A stretch of DNA of 64,000 nt, taken from positions 10,300,204 through 10,364,203 of the forward strand of contig NC_133290.1 in the NCBI RefSeq assembly GCF_005239225.2, written 5' to 3'. The position numbers and the translations under genes are program-made. This document shows positions 10,722-20,821 of this stretch, piece after piece. The notes under the pieces are model-generated. The model made no database searches, was not told the origin of the DNA, and worked only from the letters and a program-made list of their open reading frames with translations. Every line of letters begins with the position of its first letter. The first letter of the stretch is position 1. The stretch comes from Populus alba (taxonomy: Eukaryota > Streptophyta > Magnoliopsida > Malpighiales > Salicaceae).

Positions 10722-12297
10722 TGATTAGTACTTAAAAGTGCATGTTTATCAAGGTTTTATATCATCATTTTGCACTTGAAGTGTCAATAACTCCTTAACT
10801 AAAGCATGTTTTATAATAACAAGTTTGATATTATAAGATACCTTAATTTATGGTAAATGCTCATTTTAAATGCAGGACTATCACATAAATAAAAGGATTG
10901 ATTGATGAGTTTAAGCATTGAAAGTTAAAGGACAAAGAGATGGCCAAACTTAGAAAAGAGATGTCGGTGCAGTCCAAACCGGAACATTGCTCGGTAATTG
11001 GATCATATCTGGAGCTCTAGATTTCGGATTTAGGTCCACTTTATATGGATGGAAAGGTAAGACAAAAGCCTACAACTTTCATGAGGAGCCCAAGATTTGA
11101 AAAGGTCGTTTTGAAGTCCAAATTGAAGGAACAACGAAGAAGTCCGAAGCTGTCCTGCAGCCCAAACACTATTTAGTGTTCAGCCCATATCTTGAGTTCT
11201 AGAAGTCCAAATGACCTCATCTTTTTTTTTGTTGGAAAGCTGAGACAATTTCCTAGAACATTCTTGAGGATTCTGGGCAAATTATGATGTTAGCAATGAC
11301 GTCTTGTTCAGACAAGAAGATAAGGATTGTTACCAAGTCAAGATGTGGCCACCCACTTATCAATTAATTAACAAATCAATAGTTCCAAATTGTGGCCTAT
11401 AAAAGGAGGCACTTACCATGTATTGAGGCATCTTGGTGTTCAGATCAAGATCATGCTCTTGCTTTCTCTCTTTGTATTGCTTATGTCTTGCTTTCATTAA
11501 TATCAAGTTTATGCACTTCATTTCCTTTCCTTTGTCTAGTTAACTTCTTTCTCATTTATGTTCTTGTCTTGCTCATTTATGTTTCTTTCTTTTATTATGT
11601 CTAGCTAAGTTAATTATGTCAAGGTGAAATGGGTACACTAATGGTGTAAGAACAAGTATAATATAAACTTAACATGGACCTTAACGTTGGATACTAACAT
11701 GTTTTATATTTGTTATCTTGTTCACTTTAATACTTTGCTTTGTTAAATGGTTAATCTAGATTTATGTTGTGTAACACTTGGTACAACAAATACTTGGCAC
11801 TTTCATAGCCCATACTGTATGGTTTAACCGACACCTGAGCTATGAAAGGAACTTGATTTGTTGTTAACATAAGTTATAATCATGAATGCCTGCCAACATT
11901 TACAAGTATTAGCTTTATTCGAATAAGATAATTAATGTAATCATGTTAACAATTTATAATCTGATTGGAACCTCCTTTATGTGTGGTTTCCAATTGAGTA
12001 ATAAGAGTTTATATTATACTTGTTTGAAGTACCATTAGTGGATCCTCTAACCTTGACATTTGTTTTTATCATTGTTTAATCCTTACGTTAATCTTTTATC
12101 TCAAAGTTCTCATTAATTTCTTCATCTTCTGTTATTATTATTATTATCATTGTTATTATTATTATTATTTACATTCTGTTTATATTATATAATATATATC
12201 TTTGATCTTTTCATAAAGTCAGTATATAGGCTGGAAACCTGTGACCCGATCTTTAGATCATTCTCAGGTATAACAACGCCACGTACTGAGTATTATT

Positions 12298-12338
<41 letters not shown>

Positions 12339-12457
12339 CTTGTTATTTATAATTTATATAATTAACCTCTCTGTGGTTCGACCCCTGTCTTGTCGGGTTA
12401 TTTATTACTTCGACACTCCTGCACTTGGGAAAAGACATCAAGCTTTTGGTCGTGTCA
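10722..12457 (+). repeat. 5' LTR of element B
   Basis: 1736 bp, TGATTAGTACTTAAAAG...GGTCGTGTCA. It has a TATA box at 11398-11404 and a (TTG)n tract at 12299-12337. It differs from the 3' LTR by about five substitutions, one base in two homopolymers, and one TTG unit. Confidence 0.97.
11398..11404 (+). promoter_or_regulatory. TATA box of element B LTR
   Basis: TATAAAA in the context CCTATAAAAGGAGGC, identical in the 3' LTR (21497-21503). The likely start of genomic RNA is about 30 nt downstream. Confidence 0.75.
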
Positions 12458-12463
12458 AGTTTT

Positions 12464-12481
12464 TGGCGCCGTTGCCGGGGA
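12464..12481 (+). other. primer-binding site of element B (tRNA-Asp type)
   Basis: TGGCGCCGTTGCCGGGGA, 6 nt after the 5' LTR. This is the well-known tRNA-Asp-complementary site of Athila and related plant Gypsy elements. Confidence 0.92.
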
Positions 12482-12688
12482 GGTAAATTCTTGTATAAAT
12501 TATAATATTTAATTTATTTTCTCTTTTCACTTTTCATTTTATCTATTTTTGTTTCCTTTGTTTTGTTTTGTTTCTTTTTCTTCTATTTTCTTTTCTTGCT
12601 TTTATTCTCTTCTTACACGTGCATGAGAGTTTGGTCACGTACATTAAGTGGTAGACTTTGTAGGGTATCCTCATCATTTTCAGAAAAT

Positions 12689-13979
12689 ATGGCCGAAGAA
12701 GATAATCAATCACTTCATAATGAGAATAATGAGAATAACCGTATGAGAACACTTAGAGACCACATGAATCCCACAAGAACAAGTGCACCCTCATGCATAG
12801 TTTTCCCTCCTGATGCATCTCATTTTAATTTTAAGCCAGGCATTATTCAACTTTTACCATCTTTTCATGGCTTAGACTTAGAAAATCCATACTTGCATTT
12901 AAGGGAATTTGAGGAGGTCTGTAATACCTATAATGACTCAAATTGTAGCATGAACACCATTCGATTAAAGCTTTTTCCTTTTTCATTAAAAGATAAAGCT
13001 AAAACATGGCTACAAAATTTGAGACCAGGATCCATTCGTGCTTGGGATGATATGCAACAACAATTTTTAAAGAAGTTTTTTCCATCTCACAGAACAAACT
13101 CTTTCAAAAGACAAATCATCACTTTCACTCAAAAAGCCAGGAGAAACATTTTACCAATGTTGGGATAGGTATCGAGATTTGCTTAATACTTGCCCACATC
13201 ATGGTTTTGAAACATGGAGATTGGTTTCACATTTTTATGAGGGTTTAACACCTAGAGATAGGCAAATGGTTGAATTGATGTGCAATGGAACTTTTGAAGA
13301 TAAAGACCCTAATGAAGCAATGGAGTACCTAGACTTGCTAGCTGAAAATGCTTAAAATTGGGACACCACAGGTACTTATGAGGCACCAGGTAAAACTCAA
13401 CCTCATACATCTAGTGGGGGTATGCACAACCTTAGGGAAGATCATGACCTCCAAGCCAAGTTTGCATCTTTAGCTAGAAAAGTTGAGGCACTAGAATTAA
13501 AAAAGAGTGGTCAATTAAAATCTGTTCAAGACATTGTGTGTCAAATCTGTGAAACAAATGAGCATGCAACCAATGATTGTCCAACTTTGCCTTCTTTCAA
13601 GGAATGCCTCCATGAACAAGCCCATGCTTTAAACAGTTTCCAAAGACCCAACCATAACCCATACTCACAAACATATAACCCTGGTTGGAGAAATCACCCA
13701 AATTTTAGTTGGAAGAGTGATAGCAACAATGCACAAACTTCACATCCACCGTTTCAAGCACACCATAATTTCCAAAATTCTCATGGATATGCACCTCCTT
13801 ATGCTCCACCTCCTAGAAGAAATTTTGAGGAAACATTGCATGCATTCATTGAAAAGCAGGAGACAATCAACACTCAACTCGCTCAAAGCATGACCGATTT
13901 TAAAGATGCTCTTGCAAAATTAACATCTGCTCTCAGTTTCCAAGAGAAAGGTAAGTTTCCTTCTCAACCACAGCAAAAA
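12689..13979 (+). pseudogene. gag of element B (frameshifted)
   Basis: Starts at ATG 12689 (MAEEDNQ...). It contains a retrotransposon gag domain with the blocks LENPYLHLREFEEVC and KLFPFSLKDKAKTWLQ, then a CX2CX4HX4C zinc knuckle (CQICETNEHATNDC, about 13536-13577) that would bind RNA. The product would form cytoplasmic virus-like particles. Breaks: one extra A in the run 13131-13135 shifts the frame, TAA at 13353-13355 interrupts the continuation, and one extra A in 13975-13979 shifts it again before the link to pol. Everything between the breaks reads as normal Gag, so the damage is recent or artefactual. Confidence 0.9.
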
Positions 13980-14077
13980 TCCAAAGGGGCAATACAATGC
14001 AAATGCAAGTAGTTCTGGAAGCCAACACATGGATCAAGTCAAATCAGTCATCACTCTTCGTAGTGGTAAGGTTATTG

Positions 14078-15804
14078 AAAAAACCTATTCTTGAACCTTG
14101 TGAGAAAGATGATGAGTCTATCTCTGAGGGTAAGGAAGGGGTTGAACCTGAACATTGCAAAGAAAAGGCTGATTCCCCGCCAGCACTTCCATTTCCTCAT
14201 GCCATGATCAAACAAAGGAAAGTTAGTCACAACTCTGAAATCTTTGAAATTTTCAAACAGGTAAGGATCAATATACCTTTGTTGGATGCTATTAAACAGG
14301 TTCCTTCCTATGCTAAATTTTTGAAAGATCTGTGCACTGTGAAGAGAAAATTGAATGTGAAAAAGAAAGCATTTTTAGCCGAACAAGTAAGTGCCATTCT
14401 TCAGAACAATAATGCTTTGAAATATAAAGACCCTGGTTGTCCTACAATTTCTTGCTTTATTGGAGAACATAAAATTGAAAGAGCCTTACTTGATCTTGGA
14501 GCTAGTGTGAATTTACTTCCATATTCAGTTTTTCAAAGTCTCAATCTAGGTGAGTTAAAACCAACTTCTGTAACTCTTTTACTCGCCGACAGATCTGTAA
14601 AAGTGCCTAGAGGAATAATTGAAGATGTGTTGGTACAAGTTGATAAATTCATTTATCCTGTGGATTTTGTTGTCTTGGACACGCAACCTGTTGAAGCATG
14701 TAATTCAATTCCTGTCATTTTAGGACGTCCATTTCTTGCCACTTCTAATGCATTGATTAATTGTAGGAATGGACTGATGAAGCTATCATTTGGAAACATG
14801 ACATTGGAGATGAATATTTTCAACATTTACAAGCAACCTGGAGATGATAATGATTTACAGGAAGTGGACTTTATTGAAAAATTAGTTCATGATCAATTTC
14901 AAACCACTTCTAGTGAAACTGAGATTGATGAATCTGATGATTTGCAAATGGTCTACTTTCAGGAATCAAAGGCATGCAATTGGAGACCACAAATTGAAGA
15001 ATTGCCACCACGATCAATTGAGCCCATACCTTCAAGTGTTCAACCACCAAAACCTGAATTGAAGCCGTTACCATTTAATCTCAAATACTTATTTTTGGGA
15101 GAAAATGAAACTTTTCCGGTAATAATCTCTTCCAAACTTAATGCACATCAAGAAGGTAAGTTATTACAGACTCTGAAAATGCACAAAAATGCATTAGGAT
15201 GGACCATAGCTGACATAAAAGGAATTAGCCCTTTGATTTGCACACACAGGATTTATTTGGAGGAAAATGCTAAACCCTCTAGAGAAATGCAACGAAGGCT
15301 TAATCCTAATATGAAAGAAGTAGTGAAAAATGAAGTCATTAAGCTTCTAGATAATGGAATCATTTATCCTATTTCTGATAGCAAATGGGTAAGTCCTACC
15401 CAAGTTGTACCCAAAAAGTCTGGAGTCACTGTGATAACAAATGAGAAAAATGAGTTAATTCCAACTAGGACTGTTACGGGTTGGCGCATGTGCATTGACT
15501 ATAGGAAACTTAATTCAATGACTAGAAAAGATCATTTCCCTTTACCTTTCATGGACCAAATCCTAGAAAGAGTTGCAGGTCATGAATTTTATTGTTTCCT
15601 AGATGGTTATTCAGGTTACAATCAAATTGAAATTGCATTGGAAGATCAAGAGAAGACTACTTTCACATGTCCATTTGGTACTTTTGCATATCGAAGGATG
15701 CCTTTTGGATTATGTAATGCACCAGCCACGTTTCAAAGATGCATGCTTAGCATATTCAGTGATATGGTTGAACGTTTTCTTGAAATTTTTATGGATGATT
15801 TTTT
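14078..15804 (+). pseudogene. pol of element B: protease and reverse transcriptase start
   Basis: The open segment begins after an extra A in run 14078-14083. It holds an aspartic protease with active-site motif LLDLGAS (about 14485-14505; the DLGA form is usual in Athila-like proteases) and the flap/ILGRPFL region near 14740. Reverse transcriptase follows, with WRMCIDYRKLN (about 15483), FLDGYSGYNQI (about 15597), RRMPFGLCNAPATFQ (about 15694) and the catalytic FMDD (about 15788). The segment ends where an extra T in 15799-15804 breaks the frame two residues after the catalytic aspartates. Confidence 0.92.
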
Positions 15805-16430
15805 CTGTTTTTGGTGATTCATTTGATGATTGTTTGACTAACTTAGAAAAGGTTTTGAGCAGGTGTGAAGAGAAGAATCTTGTACTGAATTGGGAAAAAT
15901 GTCACTTTATGGTAACAAACGGCATCGTACTTGGTCACATTGTTTCATCGAAAGGAATTGAGGTTGACAAATCTAAAATCGAGTTAATTGCCAACTTACC
16001 AACACCAAAATCTGTTAAAGATGTTAGATCATTCTTAGGACATGCTGGTTTTTACAGAAGGTTCATCAAAGATTTTAGTGTAATATCTAAGCCCTTGAGT
16101 AACCTTCTAACAAAGGATAATATTTTTGAATGGACTGAACATTGTGAGGAAGCCTTTGTTAAACTTAAAAACTTGCTTACTTCTGCTCCTGTCATTCAAC
16201 CTCCTGATTGGTCATTACCTTTTGAAATAATGTGTGACGCTAGTGATTATGTCGTGGGTGCTGTCTTGGGACAAAGGAAAGATAAGAAACCTTATGTGAT
16301 TTACTATGCAAGTAAAACTTTAAATAGTGCTCAAATGAATTACACTACCACTGAAAAAGAATTACTTGCAGTAGTATTTGCATGTGACAAGTTCAGATCT
16401 TATCTTGTTGGCTCACCTGTTATTGTTTTT
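15805..16430 (+). pseudogene. pol of element B: RT end and RNase H
   Basis: Continues RT after the 15799-15804 shift with the connection motif NWEKCHFMV..GIVLGH (about 15888-15940) and RSFLGHAGFYRRFI (about 16027). RNase H starts at FEIMCDASDYVVGAVLGQ (about 16222) and has the usual [21 protein letters not shown] block. It stops because of an extra T in the run 16426-16431, inside the last RNase H block. Confidence 0.92.
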
Positions 16431-17913
16431 TAGTGATCATGCAGCATTGAAATATCTTCTCTCTAAGAAAGATTCTAAGGCTAGATTGGTGCGGTGGATT
16501 TTGTTACTTCAAGAATTTGATATCACAATCAAAGACAAGAAAGGCACCGAAAATGTTGTCGCGGATCATTTGTCAAGATTGACAACCGATTCGAGATCTG
16601 ACATTACACCAATCGATGACTACTTTCCTGATGAATCTTTATTTTCTGTCTCTACGATGCCTTGGTTTGCTAATATTGTTAATTTTCTTGTTTCAGGACA
16701 ATTGCCAGCTCATTGGAGTACCCAAGACAAAAGAAAGTTCTTGAACGAAGTAAAGAACTTTTATTGGGATGACCCTTATTTATTCAAATATTGTCCTGAT
16801 CAAATATTTCGAAGATGCATTCCTGACAATGAGGTAAGTAGTGTCATTAAATTTTGTCATTCTGAGGCATGTGGGGGTCATTTCTCATCAAGAAAGACAA
16901 CTGCAAAAATCTTACAAAGTGGATTCTATTGGCCCACCATGTTCAAAGACTCACATGCATTCTGTAAGATTTGTGAAAATTGTCAAAAGTTGGGATCTAT
17001 TTCGAAACGTCACATGATGCCTTTAAATCCTATTCTTGTCATTGAGATCTTTGATTGTTGGGGTATAGATTTCATGGGTCCATTTCCTCCATCATTTGGT
17101 TTCTTGTACATATTGGTCGCAGTAGATTATGTATCAAAATGGATAGAGGCAATTCCAAGTCGAACCAATGATCACAAAATAGTGATAAAGTTTTTGAAAG
17201 AAAACATTTTAAGTCGATTTGGAATCCCTCGAGCCATGATAAGTGACGGTGGAACACACTTTTGCAACAAGCCATTTGAGTCTTTAATGAAGAAATATGG
17301 AATCACACATAAAGTTGCCACCCCTTATCACCCTCAGACAAGTGGACAAGTAGAGCTTGCTAATAGGGAGATCAAACAGATCTTGGAGAAAACAGTGAAC
17401 CCTAATAGGAAAGACTGGTCTTTAAGACTTAATGATGCACTTTGGGCTTATCGAACTGCTTATAAAACATCATTAGGTATGTCACCTTATAGACTAGTCT
17501 ATGGAAAACCTTGTCACTTGCCTGTGGAAATTGAACATAAAGCTTATTGGGCTATTAAAGCTTTCAATTCAAGCCTTGATGATGCTAGTCAGCTGCGAAA
17601 ATTGCAAATAAATGAGCTTGAGGAAATAAGACATGATGCATATGACAATTCAAAAATTCATAAAGCAAGAAGTAAAGAGTTTCATGACAAGAAAATACTG
17701 AGAAAAACATTCAATGTTGGTCAAAAAGTCTTGCTTTATAATTCTCGACTCCATTTATTTCCTGGAAAACTAAGAACAAGATGGAGCGGTCCTTTTATTG
17801 TGAAACATGTGTATCCATATGGGGCCTGTGATATTGAGAATCCAAAGAATGGCAATGTTTTCAAGGTAAATGGGCATCGTTTGAAAGTTTATTTTGACAA
17901 TTTTTTCGGTTGA
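16431..17913 (+). pseudogene. pol of element B: RNase H end and integrase
   Basis: Opens with the SDHAALKYL end of RNase H, then an HHCC zinc-binding domain (about 16855-16995: CHSEACGGH...CKICENC). The integrase core has all catalytic residues: Asp at 17068-17070 (GIDFMG), Asp at 17245-17247 (ISDGG) and Glu at 17353-17355 (VELANRE), the last two 35 residues apart as in DD35E. The C-terminus ([13 protein letters not shown]) lacks a chromodomain, consistent with a non-chromovirus. This 494-codon stretch has no internal break and ends at TGA 17911-17913. Confidence 0.93.
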
Positions 17914-18151
17914 AAATGACTCTATTGAATTGAGTGATCCTGTATATAAAAGATTGATTCTTTTTCTCACATTGTTTTGTGTTTTGTTGTTTTGCTAGTC
18001 TCTCTTTCACCCCGGTCAAATGGCGGATAACGGTACTCCGTGACTTAAGTCGGTTCTTTCAGTTTCCCAAATAACTGATATCTGTATATGTTTGTATAAT
18101 TCTTAGCTCTTTCTTCCTTCTTTGAATCGCTTCTCTAATTCTCTTTTGAAA

Positions 18152-18700
18152 ATGGACACCACTCTTGAAAAGTTGAAAAGGTATTTTCCCGCTTTGCCTC
18201 CACATGCGATTAATAAAATTTACCGTGCTAGGTGTGCAAGATTGAGGTTGTTAATGAATCATGGAATTCCTGAAGATATCCGTTGGGTAATTGAAGCAAA
18301 GGTTCGATTATCAGGTGAGTCATCCAATTCTTTCATTTCACACATGCCTGGAACAGGTAAAAGCACTTTTGCAAAGAAACGTCGTGCAAAACGACTGAAA
18401 GTCTGTCATCGATGTGCCAGATGGACTTGTAATACAACATGTCGTTCTTTAGGAATGGTATCTGTAAACCGTGAAGATAAGATACAATTCATTAAGGATG
18501 GCCTGAGTAAGGGGTCTTTAGATAATCTTTTGTTGACCCTTGAGACGCATCCTAGTGGAGATGTGCATCGCGTAATTCATGATTTATGGCCACAATTCCA
18601 TAAAGAACATGATCGACTTAGTCTTGGGAATCTGACTAAAAAAGACCCTGTTTGCCAGTTTTTAAGAAAACTGGATGGGAAGCCTATCCCCGACCCATAG
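18152..18700 (+). CDS. unknown ORF downstream of integrase, Cys4 motif
   Basis: 182 residues from ATG 18152 (MDTTLEKLKRYF...); the frame is open from 18122 but without an earlier ATG. I do not recognise the protein. Visible features are a basic N-terminal half, the stretch GTGKSTFAKKRRAKRLK (18345-18400), and immediately after it VCHRCARWTCNTTC, a CX2CX4CX3C motif that could bind zinc. The GTGKST string resembles a P-loop, but no NTPase fold follows, so I give it no weight. It lies 239 bp after integrase and 250 bp before the LOG-like ORF, on the same strand. Athila and Tat elements often have extra or env-like ORFs here; I see no signal peptide or membrane segment, so it is not an evident envelope protein. 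Confidence 0.75.
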   Translation: MDTTLEKLKRYFPALPPHAINKIYRARCARLRLLMNHGIPEDIRWVIEAKVRLSGESSNSFISHMPGTGKSTFAKKRRAKRLKVCHRCARWTCNTTCRSLGMVSVNREDKIQFIKDGLSKGSLDNLLLTLETHPSGDVHRVIHDLWPQFHKEHDRLSLGNLTKKDPVCQFLRKLDGKPIPDP

Positions 18701-18877
18701 AGGGCGTTTAAGCCGTTCTTGGACGTAAAACCAAGGGAAGATGTGAGCCACAATCACAACTACCTGTACATACATGCTTTTTCAAAATAAATAATTAATA
18801 AAGAGAGAAAGAGAGAGTTTGTGAGACTACAGCTGGCCTACATATAGGTGGTATGATTGCATTTTCACTTTTTCATC

Positions 18878-18884
18878 TATAAAT
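18878..18884 (+). promoter_or_regulatory. possible TATA box for LOG-like ORF
   Basis: TATAAAT 66 bp upstream of the LOG-like ATG, followed by a CT-rich leader (TTCTTCTCTTCCTTCCCTTC), as in many plant genes. This could be a private promoter. It could equally be chance in AT-rich DNA, with expression from LTR-driven RNA. Confidence 0.4.
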
Positions 18885-18949
18885 TCTTCTCTTCCTTCCC
18901 TTCATTTCTACTCATCCCATATATTCATCAAATATAGAAGTGTGTAGAA

Positions 18950-19603
18950 ATGGCAGGTTCCTCAAGTCATCATATAAGAAATATTTGTGTTTTCGATGGA
19001 TCCAGTTCTGGGAAAGAAAAAGAGTTTTTAGAATCAGCAAATCATCTTGGTCGGGTACTAGCTGAGAGAAAGATTCATTTAGTGTATGGGGGAGGCAGCC
19101 TTGGGTTAATGGGAGGTGTGTCAATGGCTGTATTTTTAGGAGGCAGTCAAGTTTTGGGGGTTGTCCCCAAAGCTTTAGCAACTGGGGACATCATTGGAAA
19201 AACAATTGGAGAGGAACTACAGGTCCCAACAATGTCTGACCGACTGAATACCATGTTTAACCATGCTGATGCCTTCATTGCCTTACCAGGTGGTCTGGGC
19301 ACATTGGAAGAGATCTTTCATATTTCATCTTGGGCCCAACTGCACATTCACCATAAACCTATAGGTTTGTTAAATGTTAATGGTTTTTATGATAAGTTGC
19401 TGTCTTTCCTTGATCAAGCTGTGGAACAGGAATTTCTAACATCTTCGGCACGACGAATCATAATCTCTGCTGCTACTGCTGAACAATTGATTGACCAACT
19501 ACAATCTTTCATCCCTGTCATTGATCCCTGCATGAGTCGTCTAGATTGGTCAACTAAGGAAAGCCGTAAAAAGCTTAGATTAGATTTGAGCCTTCATCTG
19601 TGA
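18950..19603 (+). CDS. LOG: LOG-like cytokinin riboside 5'-monophosphate phosphoribohydrolase in retrotransposon
   Basis: 217 residues from ATG 18950, no intron. LOG enzymes cut the ribose phosphate from cytokinin nucleotides to release active bases. Family marks are a Rossmann start (RNICVFDGSSSGK, residues 10-22; the usual Cys is Asp), VYGGGSLGLMG (45-55), Arg98 and PGGLGTLEE (113-121), the lysine decarboxylase-like/LOG signature with its Glu, then WAQL.IH.KPIGLLNV.GFYD and ARRIIISA.TAEQL. Length matches LOG proteins. The RKAEM-type block after Arg98 reads RLNTM, so activity is uncertain. Host LOG genes have several introns; this frame has none, suggesting capture from spliced RNA. It sits inside element B between integrase and the polypurine tract, with matching LTRs and target duplication outside it. 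Confidence 0.9.
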   Translation: MAGSSSHHIRNICVFDGSSSGKEKEFLESANHLGRVLAERKIHLVYGGGSLGLMGGVSMAVFLGGSQVLGVVPKALATGDIIGKTIGEELQVPTMSDRLNTMFNHADAFIALPGGLGTLEEIFHISSWAQLHIHHKPIGLLNVNGFYDKLLSFLDQAVEQEFLTSSARRIIISAATAEQLIDQLQSFIPVIDPCMSRLDWSTKESRKKLRLDLSLHL

Positions 19604-20243
19604 AACCTTGTGTCTTTTGGTTTTATTAATAGCATATTATTTTGTTTTGTTACTTCTTATGTTTGTTTAAGTGTGTTTCAGGTTTGTCATTGTTCGCTGT
19701 TTCAGGTGATGTCTTTTATACTCTATCTTTCTACCTTCGAACATTGAGGACAATGTCTCGTTTTGGTTGGGGGGAGAGGGTAGTAGTTTAAAAAAAAAAA
19801 TACTAACTTGCTAACTGTTTTTGCTATTATTAAAACCATTTGACAAAATTGTTATTAGGATGGCAGAGTATGGAATCAATTTTATTGACTCTAGAGACGC
19901 ATCTTAGTAAGTTTCATTACCAAGGTCTATCATAATACTTCTTGAAATATTCAGGTTTACAAACTCTCACATTGTTATCACTTGATTCTGCTTCTATACT
20001 CATTTAACAAGTATTATTAAACCTTCATTTTCACACACACACTTTAACATATGATTGTGGGTTGCACATTGGATTATTACATTAATTATGTTCTTTTGTT
20101 GAAGGTAACAACTAAGGGAAAAGGATAGTATATAATTTGCAAAGAAAAAAAAAGAGAAAAAAAAAAAAAAAAAAAAGAAGATAGTATTGATGATAATAAA
20201 ACGTGGATAAGTTTGGTTTCGTAGCCTCCCTAACCTAAGCAAT

Positions 20244-20480
20244 TAAGCCCGAAGGGGTGTTTTAACACCTAATACCCTAAAGTCAACTGACTTGGGAGCT
20301 ATTGGCCCAAAGCTTGTTACATGGGTTAAGGAGAAAAGCTTAAGGGAATCAAACATTGCACTATCTACGTATCAGTATCTGCAACCCGAGTTGTTAAGCT
20401 CGTAGGGGTGTCTCAACACCTAATGCCCTAAGACCAACTGGTCTGGGAGTCATTAGCCTAAAACTCGTTACATGGGTTAA
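20244..20480 (+). repeat. two 86-bp direct repeats with internal dyad
   Basis: 20244-20329 and 20395-20480, about 80 percent identical. Both read TAAGC.CG.AGGGGTGT.T.AACACCTAAT.CCCTAA and end in GTTACATGGGTTAA. Each contains a GGTGT...ACACC inverted repeat. Confidence 0.85.
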
Positions 20481-20809
20481 AGATACATTGTGTTTTAAGT
20501 TGTATGTGTATATAAATAAAAAAAAAAGAAGAAAAAAAATCCCAACCCAAGGAAGTTCACCTTAAACATTTGAACATAATATTGTTTTCTTCCAACAAAA
20601 GCCCCATCATCTATGTTTTCATTGAGCACACAAAAAGAAGGTTTATTAATATCTTGTTTACGAAGTATGAAGCAGGAATATAAATTTAATGAGAGTTTGT
20701 TTATCTGGATAGATTAATGGAAGTTGAATGATGAATGCCTTGCTTTGTGGAACTTGCAAATTGTTTCTCTATTTTAACGCTTTAGATTACTAGGGACTAG
20801 TAATAAGCT

Positions 20810-20821
20810 GGTTGGGGGGTG
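20810..20821 (+). other. polypurine tract of element B
   Basis: GGTTGGGGGGTG directly before the 3' LTR start at 20822, the expected plus-strand priming site. Confidence 0.75.

Larger units (their letters stand above)
19604..20821 (+). other. 3' untranslated region of element B
   Basis: No ORF. It contains the TTGAGGACAATGT...GGTTGGGGGGAGAGGG block (19744-19780), a conserved 3' element with a polypurine-like tract in plant Athila/Tat-type elements, a poly(A)/GA stretch at 20141-20178, and the 86-bp direct repeats. It ends in the terminal polypurine tract at 20810-20821. Confidence 0.7.

Noticed and set aside
13131..16431. Programmed ribosomal frameshifting in gag-pol
   Set aside because: Five shifts of the same kind in simple homopolymers, several in the middle of catalytic domains, do not fit a single programmed site between gag and pol.
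18345..18362. P-loop NTPase in the 182-aa ORF (GTGKST)
   Set aside because: No hydrophobic strand before it and no Walker B region after it; probably chance.
18950..19603. LOG-like ORF as an ordinary host gene that element B landed beside
   Set aside because: Both LTRs, the CCTGG duplication and the empty site in the left LTR of element A place it strictly inside the element, and the frame has no introns.
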